Counted from the first letter of the stretch, positions 1-8,154 are shown. The stretch: DNA of 32,684 bases from an uncultured Erysipelotrichaceae bacterium (GCA_905201565.1 CAJKOS010000007.1:1-32684); one strand, 5' to 3'. Notes: generated from the letters alone by a model not told the origin. Made by a program: numbers and translations.

Positions 1-2
1 AC

Positions 3-215
3 TACACTTGTCATTGGTTTTGTAAGGCTGAATGGGAATCAGCTGATTCTGCCATACGCAAAGACGCTGACCATGGAAAGATGTTATATGAAGGAGATGG
101 GTATGTCACCGCATGGCTGATGTACTGGCTGAAAGAAGACCAGGAGGCAGGCAATGCATTTGTGGAGATGAAAAACAATGCACTATGGATGGATGTACAG
201 GTCAATGTTGACTAA
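3..215 (+). CDS. alpha/beta hydrolase, C-terminal end (cut by window edge)
   Basis: The frame is open from base 3 to the TAA at 213-215, so only about 70 C-terminal residues are present. They contain DADHG followed by GDGYVTAWLMYWLKEDQEAG. This matches the end of dienelactone-hydrolase/chlorophyllase-like alpha/beta hydrolases of Bacillota, where the His of the DHG segment is normally the catalytic histidine. The nucleophile and acid lie outside the window. Substrate cannot be told. About 65 bases separate it from the next gene on the same strand, and no terminator hairpin is visible between them. The family call is from recalled motifs and is moderately secure. Confidence 0.6.
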   Translation, partial: YTCHWFCKAEWESADSAIRKDADHGKMLYEGDGYVTAWLMYWLKEDQEAGNAFVEMKNNALWMDVQVNVD

Positions 216-281
216 TCCGTGCACCGAAATACTGTAAGAAGAATGGGAAGTATGCTATTGTTTGTGCATTGAGGGGGATTT

Positions 282-1496
282 ATGGAACATAAAAACAGGA
301 TGCGCAAAACCATCGCCATCATCACATCCACTGCTGCAGCACTTTCCCTTGTCGCAGTTGGTGTTTACCTTTTGACTGACAGGCAAACTGATCAGGTAAC
401 AGCAGGTGTTTCAACACCTTCACCAACCACAGAACCAGTCAGTGAACCTGAAGTCTATCGGGCAAGTTTGTTTATGGTAGGAGATGCCCTGCTTCATGAA
501 GGTATATGGCTTGATGCAAGTGACTGGGGAAGATCGACAGAATACAACTTTGAACCGATGATGGGAGAAATAGCAGGACACGCCGCAAAGTATGACCTTG
601 CCTACTACAACCAGGAAACCATCCTTGGTGGTACAGAATTAGGACTGAGTGGTTATCCCGCTTTCAATGGTCCAAAGGAATTTGGCAGAGATATGGTAAA
701 CATGGGCTTTGACCTTGTGTCCACTGCCACAAACCATTCCCTGGATATGTCAGAAACCGGTATTAACTCCTCCCTGGAATTCTGGGATACACAAAATGTC
801 ATCCATGCCGGTACTGCCCGTACACCCGAAGAAGCAGACATGATCAAAACTGGTGAAGTCAACGGCATTACCTATGCCTTCCTTTCCTGGACATATGGCT
901 GTAACGGTATCCAGCCACCTGCTGGCAAAGAATGGATGGTCAACATCTATGGTGATGGTGTCTATTACACAAACCGCCAGGAAGAAATGTTAGAACAGAT
1001 CAGACAGGCAGACGCCATGGCAGATGTTGTCATTGTCGCAGCCCACTGGGGTACAGAATACGCCATGGAAATCAATGCAGAACAGGAACAGCTTTCCAAA
1101 GCCATGTCCGATGCCGGCGCAGATATCATTGTTGGCAATCACCCACATGTCATCCAGCCAGTTTCCTGGATCAATGATGGAAAAACCATCTGTTACTATG
1201 CCATGGGCAACCTTGTCAGTGAACAGGATGCACTTGAAAACAACATCGGTATGGCTGGTGTTGTGGACATTGTCAAAACCGTCGATGGTGACAATGTTGA
1301 AGTACAGATAGAAAATGCTAGAGCTGACCTTCTCTACAGCTACCACGATGCAGGCTATGCCAATGTCCATGTCTACCCCTTCTCTTCTTTAACCGATGCT
1401 GTACTGCCAGGATACCAATCCATCTATAATGACTACATTAATAATGTTGTCTTAAGCCTTGATCCTTCCATCACCATTGGCAATATCTTCAACTGA
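282..1496 (+). CDS. CapA family protein (poly-gamma-glutamate/capsule-type metallophosphatase)
   Basis: The 404-residue product has an N-terminal membrane anchor or uncleaved signal (about residues 10-31), a Ser/Thr/Pro-rich linker, then a PGA_cap metallophosphatase-like domain. Family motifs are visible in order: FMVGDALLHEG, YYNQETILGG, GFDLVSTATNHSLD, VVAAHWGTEY, DIIVGNHPHVIQPV and YYAMGNLVSEQ. The Asp, Asn and His residues in these motifs are the expected metal ligands. The domain probably lies outside the membrane and acts on an envelope polymer, but the substrate is unknown. The start at 282 is chosen for the GAGGGGG site at 271-277. A possible extended -10 (TGC TATTGT, 253-261) lies upstream. 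A strong terminator overlaps the stop codon, so the gene ends its own transcript. Confidence 0.85.
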   Translation: MEHKNRMRKTIAIITSTAAALSLVAVGVYLLTDRQTDQVTAGVSTPSPTTEPVSEPEVYRASLFMVGDALLHEGIWLDASDWGRSTEYNFEPMMGEIAGHAAKYDLAYYNQETILGGTELGLSGYPAFNGPKEFGRDMVNMGFDLVSTATNHSLDMSETGINSSLEFWDTQNVIHAGTARTPEEADMIKTGEVNGITYAFLSWTYGCNGIQPPAGKEWMVNIYGDGVYYTNRQEEMLEQIRQADAMADVVIVAAHWGTEYAMEINAEQEQLSKAMSDAGADIIVGNHPHVIQPVSWINDGKTICYYAMGNLVSEQDALENNIGMAGVVDIVKTVDGDNVEVQIENARADLLYSYHDAGYANVHVYPFSSLTDAVLPGYQSIYNDYINNVVLSLDPSITIGNIFN

Positions 1497-1519
1497 CACC
1501 TGTAACAGGTGTCTTTTTT
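1495..1519 (+). terminator. intrinsic terminator of the CapA-like gene
   Basis: A perfect 8-bp stem GACACCTG / CAGGTGTC with a TAA loop is followed by six T (1514-1519). It overlaps the stop codon. Confidence 0.9.
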
Positions 1520-1532
1520 CTGGTCATTTGAA

Positions 1533-1561
1533 TTGATCTCTCAAATCATGCCAATTACAAT
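1533..1561 (+). promoter_or_regulatory. sigma-A-type promoter of the CoA-disulfide reductase gene
   Basis: TTGATC (1533-1538), a 17-bp spacer and TACAAT (1556-1561). Predicted transcription start is near 1568, giving a leader of about 19 bases with GGAGG before the ATG at 1587. Confidence 0.65.
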
Positions 1562-1586
1562 CAGATTAAAGAACACGGAGGTTGTT

Positions 1587-3269
1587 ATGAAAATTCTCAT
1601 TGTTGGTGGTGTAGCTGCAGGTGCTGGTGCAGCAGCCCGTTTAAGAAGACTGGATGAGGAAGCAGAAATCATCATTTTTGACAAAGGTCCTTATGTTTCC
1701 TATTCCAATTGTTCATTACCTTACAGACTCAGTGACACGGTAGATAGTGATGAAAAGCTCATCATGATGAACCCCGAACAATTCCTTACGCGCTATAACA
1801 TCATTGTGCGCGTAAACCAGGATGTTGTTTCCATCAACCGCAAGGACAAAACCATTACCATCCAATCCAAAGATGGCACCTATGAAGAAAACTATGACAA
1901 ACTCGTACTTGCAACAGGTGCCAATGCCTTTGTACCACCGGTAGAAGGCATTGAAACAGCAGATGTATTCACATTGAAAACAGTAGATGATACGGTATCC
2001 CTCTACCGTTTCCTCAAAGAAAAGAAGGCAGAAAATGTGTCCATCATCGGAGGAGGTTTCATCGGTATTGAAGCTGCGGTCAACCTGAAGGAAGCAGGTT
2101 ACAAAGTCACCGTCATTGAAGCATTACCACAGATTCTCAATACCTTTGACTATGACATGGTACAGATCTTACAGAAAGAAATGATCGACCATGGTGTCAA
2201 TGTCATCACAAATGACAAGCTCATGTCCTTTGACCACAACAACCTGCACCTTTCTTCTGGCAAAGTGATCCGTTCTGATGCCGTGATCATGGCTGTTGGT
2301 GTGCGGCCAGATACAAAGCTTGCCAAAGATGCAGGATTAGAACTCAATGGACGTGGTGCCATCATTGTGGATGCCAACTACAGGACAAGTGATACAGATA
2401 TCTATGCGGCAGGTGATGCGGTGGAAGTGTTCAATGCTTTGACCAGCAAACCGATGATGCTTGCCCTTGCTGGTCCTGCCCAGAAAGAAGCAAGAACCCT
2501 TGCGGACCACATCATGAACCGTCCTGTGCACAATACCGGTTTTATTGGTTCCAACTGTATCAAAGTCTTTGACTACAATGCGGCAGCTACAGGTCTTACC
2601 GCAGCGATGTGTGAAAGAGAAGGCATTCCCTATGACTCTGTCTATGTCATACCACAGGACAGGGTTTCCATCATGCCGGAAGCTGTACCAATGCACTACA
2701 AACTCATCTATCGCATACCCGATGGATTGGTACTTGGTGTACAGGCAGTATCCAAAGGGGATGCCGCAAAGAAAGCAGACATTGCCGCAACAGTGCTCCA
2801 CTTCCATGGAACTATCTATGATCTTATGGACCTGGAACTCTGCTATGCTCCACCATTCTCCACAGCCCGGGAAGCCACAAACTTTGCAGGTATGAGTGCA
2901 GCCAACCTGATGGAAAAAGCATACCGGCAGGTAAAGGTAAGCGATGTCAGAAAGCTTGTCGAAGAAGGAGCATATATCCTCGATGTACGGGAAGAAATGG
3001 AATATGAAGCAGGACATATCGTCAATGCCATCAACATTCCTCTCAGCCAGTTAAGACAAAGAATGGCCGAAGTGCCAAAAGACAGACCAGTCTATGTCCA
3101 TTGCCGTACAGGACAAAGAAGCTATAATGCCGTACTTGCCCTGCAGGCACATGGCTATGACAATGTCTATAACATTTCCGGCAGTTTCCTTGGATTATGC
3201 TTCTATGAATACTACATGGATAAAACAACAAACAGAAAGCCAATTGTCACAGCATACAACTTCAACTGA
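1587..3269 (+). CDS. CoA-disulfide reductase / NAD(P)H persulfide reductase with C-terminal rhodanese domain
   Basis: The 560-residue flavoprotein begins with an FAD-binding Rossmann motif (IVGGVAAGAGAAARLRR). Next comes the single redox cysteine of the CoADR family in SYSNCSLPY (Cys42), then an NAD(P)H-binding motif (IIGGGFIGIEAA), the second FAD motif (YAAGDAVEV) and the dimerisation domain. The last 100 residues are a rhodanese domain with active-site loop HCRTGQRS. The length matches the bifunctional CoADR-Rhd class, which reduces CoA disulfide, CoA-persulfide or polysulfide with NAD(P)H in the cytoplasm. The start is set at 1587, after CGGAGG (1576-1581), because it puts the Rossmann fold at the extreme N-terminus. 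A reading-frame extension back to 1509 would overlap the preceding terminator. It converges on a thioredoxin gene and overlaps it by 8 bases, suggesting a shared thiol/persulfide role. Confidence 0.9.
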   Translation: MKILIVGGVAAGAGAAARLRRLDEEAEIIIFDKGPYVSYSNCSLPYRLSDTVDSDEKLIMMNPEQFLTRYNIIVRVNQDVVSINRKDKTITIQSKDGTYEENYDKLVLATGANAFVPPVEGIETADVFTLKTVDDTVSLYRFLKEKKAENVSIIGGGFIGIEAAVNLKEAGYKVTVIEALPQILNTFDYDMVQILQKEMIDHGVNVITNDKLMSFDHNNLHLSSGKVIRSDAVIMAVGVRPDTKLAKDAGLELNGRGAIIVDANYRTSDTDIYAAGDAVEVFNALTSKPMMLALAGPAQKEARTLADHIMNRPVHNTGFIGSNCIKVFDYNAAATGLTAAMCEREGIPYDSVYVIPQDRVSIMPEAVPMHYKLIYRIPDGLVLGVQAVSKGDAAKKADIAATVLHFHGTIYDLMDLELCYAPPFSTAREATNFAGMSAANLMEKAYRQVKVSDVRKLVEEGAYILDVREEMEYEAGHIVNAINIPLSQLRQRMAEVPKDRPVYVHCRTGQRSYNAVLALQAHGYDNVYNISGSFLGLCFYEYYMDKTTNRKPIVTAYNFN

Positions 3270-3588
3270 TTCCCCCAAAGGAATCAGTTTTTTCTAACAT
3301 TTCCCGCACTGCACTATCACTCTGGAAACCACTGCGGTAGTCCAGCACCTTCCCATGATGAAACAAAAACAATGCCGGCAGATGATAGACACGCAATAAC
3401 GTATTGATTTCTACTTCTTTGTCCGCATCCACCATGGCAAACAAAACACCAGCATATTCCTTTTCCATTCGGACAAGAACTTCCATCTCTGGTCCGCATC
3501 CCGTGCACCAGGCAGAGTGGAAAAACAAGAGTACCGGTTCTTCACATTCCAGTATTTCCTTAAAGTTATTCACAGTTACTTCAAACAT
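3262..3588 (-). CDS. thioredoxin-like protein
   Basis: The 108-residue product has a thioredoxin fold: an N-terminal strand and helix, then FFHSAWCTGCGPEME carrying a WCTGC redox site (Cys28, Cys31) in place of the usual WCGPC, and a likely cis-Pro loop HLPALFLF. It should be a cytoplasmic dithiol reductase or resolving thioredoxin. The non-standard TG dipeptide between the cysteines would alter its redox potential. The ATG at 3588 is chosen because homologous folds begin here; an ATG at 3606 and a GTG at 3633 are in frame. None has a clear ribosome site, so the start is uncertain. It converges on the CoA-disulfide reductase/rhodanese gene and diverges from the GNAT gene. Confidence 0.8.
   Translation of the reverse strand: MFEVTVNNFKEILECEEPVLLFFHSAWCTGCGPEMEVLVRMEKEYAGVLFAMVDADKEVEINTLLRVYHLPALFLFHHGKVLDYRSGFQSDSAVREMLEKTDSFGGIS
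3264..3293 (+). terminator. intrinsic terminator between converging genes
   Basis: A 10-bp stem AACTGATTCC / GGAATCAGTT (3264-3273 / 3280-3289) with loop CCCAAA is followed by T to 3293. It overlaps the stop codons of both converging genes. The T tract favours the plus strand. Confidence 0.8.
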
Positions 3589-3647
3589 ACTTAACCAGTA
3601 TATCATCTTGTACGGATTCGTCACTTGTGACACTATTATCGGTGATT

Positions 3648-4100
3648 ATGATAGAAATTGTGAAATTGAGAGAACACAAAGAATTGAAGTATGAAACTGC
3701 AGCGTGGTTTCATGATAAATGGCACATCGATACTGCCTCCTATGCACAAAGCATAGAGGAATGCATAGTGGGAAATACGATTCCCCAATGGTATGTTGCC
3801 CTGCAGAACAATACAATCATCGGTGGTGCTGGTGTCATAGCCAATGACTTTCATAACCGCAAGGACTTAACACCAAATCTTTGTGCGCTGTATGTAGAAC
3901 AGGATTATCGCAACAAAGGTATTGCAAAGAAACTGTTGGACATTGCTATTGAAGATATGCATTCCTATAAGTACATGCACCTCTACCTCATCACAGAACA
4001 CACTTCTTTTTATGAACGGTATGGATGGAAGTACTTGTGCATGGTGCAGGAAGAAGATACTGACCATATGATACGCATGTATGCGTTCGACCTTAGTTAA
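3648..4100 (+). CDS. GNAT family N-acetyltransferase
   Basis: The 150-residue product has the GNAT acetyl-CoA site: LCALYVEQDYRNKGIAKKLL contains the strand-4 segment and the R-x-x-G-x-A pyrophosphate loop (RNKGIA), followed by LYLITEHTSFYERYGWKY, the usual strand 5/helix 4 ending. The fold uses acetyl-CoA to acetylate an amine, but the acceptor is unknown. The ATG at 3648 is preceded by GGTGA (3641-3645); an upstream in-frame start at 3627 lacks a ribosome site. It is transcribed divergently from the thioredoxin-like gene. No strong terminator follows before the tRNA promoter. Confidence 0.85.
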   Translation: MIEIVKLREHKELKYETAAWFHDKWHIDTASYAQSIEECIVGNTIPQWYVALQNNTIIGGAGVIANDFHNRKDLTPNLCALYVEQDYRNKGIAKKLLDIAIEDMHSYKYMHLYLITEHTSFYERYGWKYLCMVQEEDTDHMIRMYAFDLS

Positions 4101-4138
4101 GCCAGTATAAAATTAGATATAGATTTTTGTCTTTGTCG

Positions 4139-4147
4139 TGTTATAAT
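4139..4147 (+). promoter_or_regulatory. extended -10 promoter of tRNA-Pro
   Basis: TG-T-TATAAT, with TG at 4139-4140 and TATAAT at 4142-4147, lies 20 bases before the mature tRNA. No good -35 hexamer is seen at 16-18 bp, as is common for extended -10 promoters. Confidence 0.65.
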
Positions 4148-4167
4148 CATTGATGCGCAAAGGTATT

Positions 4168-4241
<74 letters not shown>

Positions 4242-4315
4242 CTTTTTTTATACTCAGATACAATCCAAACCAGAAGAAATAAAGTACAGTTACATAAATC
4301 TGCCATGGATTCAGA

Positions 4316-4344
4316 TTGAATAATCAGACCTGTAAAATTATAAT
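4316..4344 (+). promoter_or_regulatory. sigma-A-type promoter of the Sel1-repeat gene
   Basis: TTGAAT (4316-4321), a 17-bp spacer and TATAAT (4339-4344). The start of transcription would be near 4351, giving a leader of about 100 bases that contains the hairpin at 4360-4395. Confidence 0.75.
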
Positions 4345-4359
4345 AAAGTCAACAAATTG

Positions 4360-4395
4360 GAAGTAGTGAAACACAGAAAATAACTTCACTACTTC
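4360..4395 (+). repeat. 11-bp inverted repeat in the Sel1 gene leader
   Basis: GAAGTAGTGAA (4360-4370) and TTCACTACTTC (4385-4395) are perfect complements around a 14-base loop. It starts about 9 bases after the predicted transcription start. It could form an mRNA 5' hairpin or be an operator. There is no T tract, so it is not a classical terminator. Confidence 0.55.
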
Positions 4396-4451
4396 ATGTT
4401 GTATTGTTGGAGAATTGAAAATTGCACAATCATTGTGATGGGAGTTGGATT

Positions 4452-5513
4452 ATGGGAATCTTCGGATTTGGCAAGAAAAAGCAGAAAACACCGGAAGAGT
4501 TGGGAGATTACTACTACAGGCTGTCTTTGAAACATGATCTTGATGAATGGGCATATGTTGACATGGCAGTCGGCTATGGGAACCGGCATGCGAAAGTAAA
4601 AAAGGCACAGCACCTTTTGGACTACTATGGGACCTCATTGACAAAGTACATGGAAGAAGCCGCAAGGTTGTTAAAAGAAGCAGAAAGTGAAGGGTCACTA
4701 CTTGATCCGCTTTTAGCATCACGCGTGTATTGTTTTGGTGGTTATCCTGAAGATGCATGCCGGTTTTATCCAGAGGCTGCAGAATTTGGAGATCGATGGG
4801 CACAGTTTCAACTCGCCTACGCATTTGATAAAGGCATGCATTGCGAGCAAAACAGTGAACGTGCTGTCTATTGGTACACAAAAGCTGTAGAACAGGGTGA
4901 CACCAGTGCCATGTGCAATCTTTCTTTGATGTATTTGCGGGGAAGAGGTGTCGCAAAAGATACCAACAAAGCAAAAGAACTCATGGAAAAAGCTGCTGAA
5001 AAAGACAATATGACAGCAGTGGGAAATCTTGCCTATGATTATTACTTTGGCGATGATCCTTGTCCACAAGACTTTGAAAAGGCTGCTTTTTATGCAAAGA
5101 AAGGCATGGGAAGCCTCAATAAAACAACAGATCAGAAATGCCGCTATGTCATGGCATTATTGCAGACAGATGGCAGTGGTGGTGTCAATGAAGACCTGCG
5201 ACACGCAACAAGAGAAATGCAAAAGCTGAAAGATGAAGGCTATAAGTATGCGGATAAGGGACTGAAGATTTGTGAGCAGAGAAAGTACGATGTAGAAGTC
5301 GGTTTCTATCAGAGAGCTATGAAGAACAATGATATGGAACTGATGAAAAAGGCTGCATACAATGGCAACGTAGATGCAAAGTGCATCATGGTGAAATATC
5401 GACTGGAGCACTTTGAAGAAGAAATTCAAAAGCTCGAAGACCATGAACTTGGTCATTTCATGTATGACTACCACAAATCCATGCATCTGAAAGACTCTGT
5501 CACCAGCCGGTAG
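4452..5513 (+). CDS. Sel1-repeat (TPR-like) protein, N-terminal part
   Basis: The 353-residue product has no signal peptide. It contains tandem Sel1-like helical repeats, clearest at WAQFQLAYAFDKG, SAMCNLSLMYLRGRGVAKD and TAVGNLAYDYYFGDD. Sel1 repeats form a superhelical scaffold for protein binding, so a role in recruiting or regulating a partner is likely, but none is visible. The ATG at 4452 follows GGGAG at 4440-4444. The frame ends at a TAG (5511-5513). The next 265 residues lie in the -1 frame and carry the same kind of repeat: KNNDMELMKKAAYNG here resembles KNNDVKMLDKIARHG in the next entry. This points to one gene broken by a one-base deletion between 5468 and 5513, or by a base-calling error. 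Confidence 0.8.
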   Translation: MGIFGFGKKKQKTPEELGDYYYRLSLKHDLDEWAYVDMAVGYGNRHAKVKKAQHLLDYYGTSLTKYMEEAARLLKEAESEGSLLDPLLASRVYCFGGYPEDACRFYPEAAEFGDRWAQFQLAYAFDKGMHCEQNSERAVYWYTKAVEQGDTSAMCNLSLMYLRGRGVAKDTNKAKELMEKAAEKDNMTAVGNLAYDYYFGDDPCPQDFEKAAFYAKKGMGSLNKTTDQKCRYVMALLQTDGSGGVNEDLRHATREMQKLKDEGYKYADKGLKICEQRKYDVEVGFYQRAMKNNDMELMKKAAYNGNVDAKCIMVKYRLEHFEEEIQKLEDHELGHFMYDYHKSMHLKDSVTSR

Positions 5514-5521
5514 TCGACCTG

Positions 5522-6316
5522 ATGGAAGGAATGCTTGTGGATTATATCCGTTATGGTGAGTTTACATCTGCCTATTATATTTATGAGCCAATCAAAGAAG
5601 AAGCTTCATTTTTAGGGCAGTGCCTGGGCGCGATTGCTACAGTACCAAAGATCCTGCCATACGTAAATAAACAGGATAAGCTGAACCGCTTGCGGGAACT
5701 TTTGCAAAACCCAGAAGTAGAAGAATATGAGTACTTGAAGCCATACATGGAATTTGTTCTCAAACTTCTTGATGAGGGTCGGATTGACCCATGGGTTGAA
5801 TATGCAAAGAAAAACAGCGAACGTTATCGCAAGATTGATCGTACCGGCTTAGATGAAAGTATTGCAAAAGAAGATCTGGACAAATTGTTTGCGGAAGCAA
5901 GCAAAAACAATGATGTTAAAATGTTGGACAAGATTGCAAGACATGGTCATTTTCAAACATGTCAGATGTTGATTGGAATGTATGGATTCCTTGCCATAAA
6001 CGGGATGGAGCTGCCAGGAAAAATACTGCAAGATGTTATGACGTATTATCATCTTTGCCAGTTTCATCGCCAGAAAGTTGATCCAGTTTTCATGAAAACT
6101 ATTTTTGGTAGTCTTTCACAGTATATTCAAAAGCATCAACAGGAGCTTCTGGCGGATAATGAAGGCTACCAGACAATATTTGATCTTGCCTATTATGTAC
6201 GTGCACTCGATGATCTGAATGTGGCTGGTGCTCTGTCAATTGGTTCAATGGGATGTCTGCCAGCATCAGAAGCAAAACAACTGGTAATGGAAGTAAAGAA
6301 AAAGGCATCATCATAG
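5522..6316 (+). CDS. continuation of the Sel1-repeat protein in the -1 frame (likely frameshifted C-terminal part)
   Basis: The 264-residue frame is alpha-helical throughout and holds a repeat resembling those in the preceding frame. The first ATG (5522) has no ribosome site. The frame is open back to 5468, where it reads HQPVVDLMEG just before this ATG, as expected if translation originally entered from the preceding gene. A GAAGGA sits directly against a second ATG at 5531, too close to act well. I therefore read it as the C-terminal half of one protein of about 615 residues. A genuine separate downstream gene made by coupling is the alternative. It ends shortly before a clear terminator. 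Confidence 0.6.
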   Translation: MEGMLVDYIRYGEFTSAYYIYEPIKEEASFLGQCLGAIATVPKILPYVNKQDKLNRLRELLQNPEVEEYEYLKPYMEFVLKLLDEGRIDPWVEYAKKNSERYRKIDRTGLDESIAKEDLDKLFAEASKNNDVKMLDKIARHGHFQTCQMLIGMYGFLAINGMELPGKILQDVMTYYHLCQFHRQKVDPVFMKTIFGSLSQYIQKHQQELLADNEGYQTIFDLAYYVRALDDLNVAGALSIGSMGCLPASEAKQLVMEVKKKASS

Positions 6317-6441
6317 CACTCGCGTATGCTTGTCCTGTGAAGTCTGGTTTTGATAACATATCTGGAAAAATCAGCCATGATGATAATGTAATACCTTCTG
6401 CCTGAAACATGCATAGAGTGTGGGCAACCATCCCAGCTAAG

Positions 6442-6463
6442 AAGCACTGAAAAGTGCTTTTTT
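6442..6463 (+). terminator. intrinsic terminator after the Sel1-repeat locus
   Basis: A 7-bp stem AAGCACT / AGTGCTT with a GAAA tetraloop is followed by six T (6458-6463). Confidence 0.85.
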
Positions 6464-6471
6464 GTTGGGAA

Positions 6472-7272
6472 TCACATTTTTATTTTATGCTTATAGTGTT
6501 TTTCGATGAAAGCTATTGCATTTTCTATTTCTTCTTTGCTTAATGGTTTATCCGCAACAACCAGTTTATCTTCACCGTCATCTTTTCTTTCTACCACAGC
6601 AACAACTTTCCCGGTATAGTCTTTCAATGGTATTTTTCCATTCAGCACATATGCATCCTGATACTCTCCATCAGGTGATTTAATGCTTGAACAATAACCA
6701 TAATTAACAGTATATAGCGTTTCAGGATATGCGGGATGAGAACTTCCAATGGGTCTGTCTATTGTGACATGAATCTCTTTTCCCAATTGTCCTTCCAGTT
6801 TTTCTCTGACCATCAGCTTTTTCAAAACCTGGTAAGCCCGTTCATTGATATCTCTGCTCATTCCGGTATTTTCCATCATTCTTTCTGCAGCCTGCTCAAT
6901 ATCATATGTGTGATAAATGTTATAGTATTCCCTGATCTCTTTTGCAGGAAACTGTTTATAGGCAGTTTTAGGATTAAGGGAATACAAAAAACATAGTGCA
7001 GCATATATATAACCAATCCAATACATTTCATTACGTGTATAGAGTGGTCTGCGGGTTGATGGTTTATATTGATTGTTCAGACGATTGATCAATTCTTCGT
7101 TGCTGGTACTGGAAACAAGATATGACTTGTCAACAAAACCAATTGCAAGTTCGCTCATCATAAATCTTCTGATAAACATCGGTGAACTGAACGCAGCCTT
7201 ATCTAAAGACATCTCAAACAGCTCACCCTGCAGTTGGGCAGACTTATATTCCGCATTGTTCAGTTTTCTCAT
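6472..7272 (-). CDS. fusion of a helical partner domain with a short inorganic-pyrophosphatase domain
   Basis: The 266-residue product has two parts. Residues 1-160 are a helical domain with FIRRFMMSELAIGF and NEMYWIGYIYAALCF. I recall similar stand-alone proteins beside DUF3990 genes in Bacillota but cannot name the family. Residues about 165-266 match the short family-I inorganic pyrophosphatases: VTIDRPIGSSHP (Arg173), LYTVNYGYC (Tyr191, Tyr193), DGEYQD (Asp201, Glu203, Asp206, the metal site with Glu for the middle Asp) and DDGEDKLVVA (Asp231/232, Asp235, Lys236). The core catalytic residues look retained. Its ATG overlaps the stop of the upstream XRE/ART gene (ATGA), and a TGAGGTG ribosome site lies inside that gene, so the two are translationally coupled. 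A role as antitoxin or modifier of the ART partner is inference. Confidence 0.7.
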   Translation of the reverse strand: MRKLNNAEYKSAQLQGELFEMSLDKAAFSSPMFIRRFMMSELAIGFVDKSYLVSSTSNEELINRLNNQYKPSTRRPLYTRNEMYWIGYIYAALCFLYSLNPKTAYKQFPAKEIREYYNIYHTYDIEQAAERMMENTGMSRDINERAYQVLKKLMVREKLEGQLGKEIHVTIDRPIGSSHPAYPETLYTVNYGYCSSIKSPDGEYQDAYVLNGKIPLKDYTGKVVAVVERKDDGEDKLVVADKPLSKEEIENAIAFIEKHYKHKIKM

Positions 7273-8120
7273 TGCAGCACCTCATCAATATATCTTCCTT
7301 TGCCCCTGTATTCAATTCTTGCAAGTTTGACCTTGTCCATGCTCTGTTCATGCAGATCAAGGCGGACCTTCTTATACCTTTCCTTTTCAGGTGAGGATAT
7401 ATATGACACCTTCAAAAGAGAAAGAGCATTCACCGCTTTTTCACTTTTCAGGATATATTGTGCTCCAAGATTTGTAGCGGACAACGCATGCTGACACTGC
7501 AAATCAGTAATCTCACCACGTCCAAATTGAGAAAGAAGATCAAACATCCTGTTATCCGCAATTGGTGCGACGATGATGTCTGCATCTTGAATTTCAGACA
7601 ATAGATCATGAATCATGGAATTGTCCTGGTAGTTAATCAGCCATCCTCTGAACCAGGCAATCATTAACATCCATTTCCAGTCTACAGAATAATATTTGAT
7701 ATTCAGATCAGATTTGTTAAGTGCGAATATATACACAAATGCAGTCTTGCTATTAGCAACATACGTTGCTGCCTGCTCAAGGCTTTCTCCAAGATAAAAT
7801 CCTTTGCCAAAATCGTTAAGTGCACGGGAATAATCCAGATCTATTGGAAAGGAAATCTCATTATTAGAACCATGAAACAACACAAGTACATTTTCCGAAC
7901 TATATTCTTCTTTCAACAACTGCTCATATAGCATATTGAAATATATTCCCTTTTGAAACGCAAAACTGTATACTTTCTCAACATTGGCAAGCTCTGCATC
8001 TTTCTCTCCCGATTCCCATCTGTTAACTGTTTCAAAAGCAACATGCAACGCTTGTGCAAACTCTCTTTGCGTCAAGCCAAGAATCTCTCTGATAACAACA
8101 ATCTCTTTTCTGATATCCAT
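7269..8120 (-). CDS. XRE-family HTH fused to a DUF3990-type ADP-ribosyltransferase-like domain
   Basis: The 283-residue product starts with a helix-turn-helix (residues 3-60: REILGLTQREFAQAL then TVNRWESGEKDAE), of the XRE type that binds palindromic operators. From residue 79 the sequence VLVLFHGSNNEI, LNDFGKGFYLGESLEQA and DADIIVAPIADNRMFDLL matches DUF3990, a family placed in the ADP-ribosyltransferase superfamily. The HGS segment and the Tyr of GFYL are the expected NAD-binding positions. The product could be a self-regulated toxin or effector. The start at 8120 is preferred over a TTG at 8144. A -10 box ends only 6 bases before 8120, so the mRNA may be leaderless. It is the first gene of a two-gene unit with the pyrophosphatase-fusion gene, next to a 36-bp palindrome. 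Confidence 0.75.
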   Translation of the reverse strand: MDIRKEIVVIREILGLTQREFAQALHVAFETVNRWESGEKDAELANVEKVYSFAFQKGIYFNMLYEQLLKEEYSSENVLVLFHGSNNEISFPIDLDYSRALNDFGKGFYLGESLEQAATYVANSKTAFVYIFALNKSDLNIKYYSVDWKWMLMIAWFRGWLINYQDNSMIHDLLSEIQDADIIVAPIADNRMFDLLSQFGRGEITDLQCQHALSATNLGAQYILKSEKAVNALSLLKVSYISSPEKERYKKVRLDLHEQSMDKVKLARIEYRGKGRYIDEVLQ

Positions 8121-8126
8121 ACCTGT

Positions 8127-8154
8127 AGTATAGCTGTTTAACAAGGCATTGCAA
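8127..8154 (-). promoter_or_regulatory. promoter of the XRE/ART operon
   Basis: On the minus strand, TTGCAA (8154-8149), a 16-bp spacer and TATACT (8132-8127). The predicted start falls at the ATG (8120) and the -35 box touches the palindrome at 8153-8188, as expected for autorepression. Confidence 0.55.

Noticed and set aside
1509..1586. N-terminal extension of the CoA-disulfide reductase
   Set aside because: It begins inside the CapA terminator, upstream of the likely promoter, and would displace the FAD motif from the N-terminus.
2337..3017. A 226-residue minus-strand frame
   Set aside because: It lies wholly opposite the CoA-disulfide reductase gene, is Cys/His-rich without order, and has no ribosome site.
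5468..5521. Programmed -1 frameshift in the Sel1 gene
   Set aside because: No X-XXY-YYZ heptamer or clear downstream structure is seen in the overlap.
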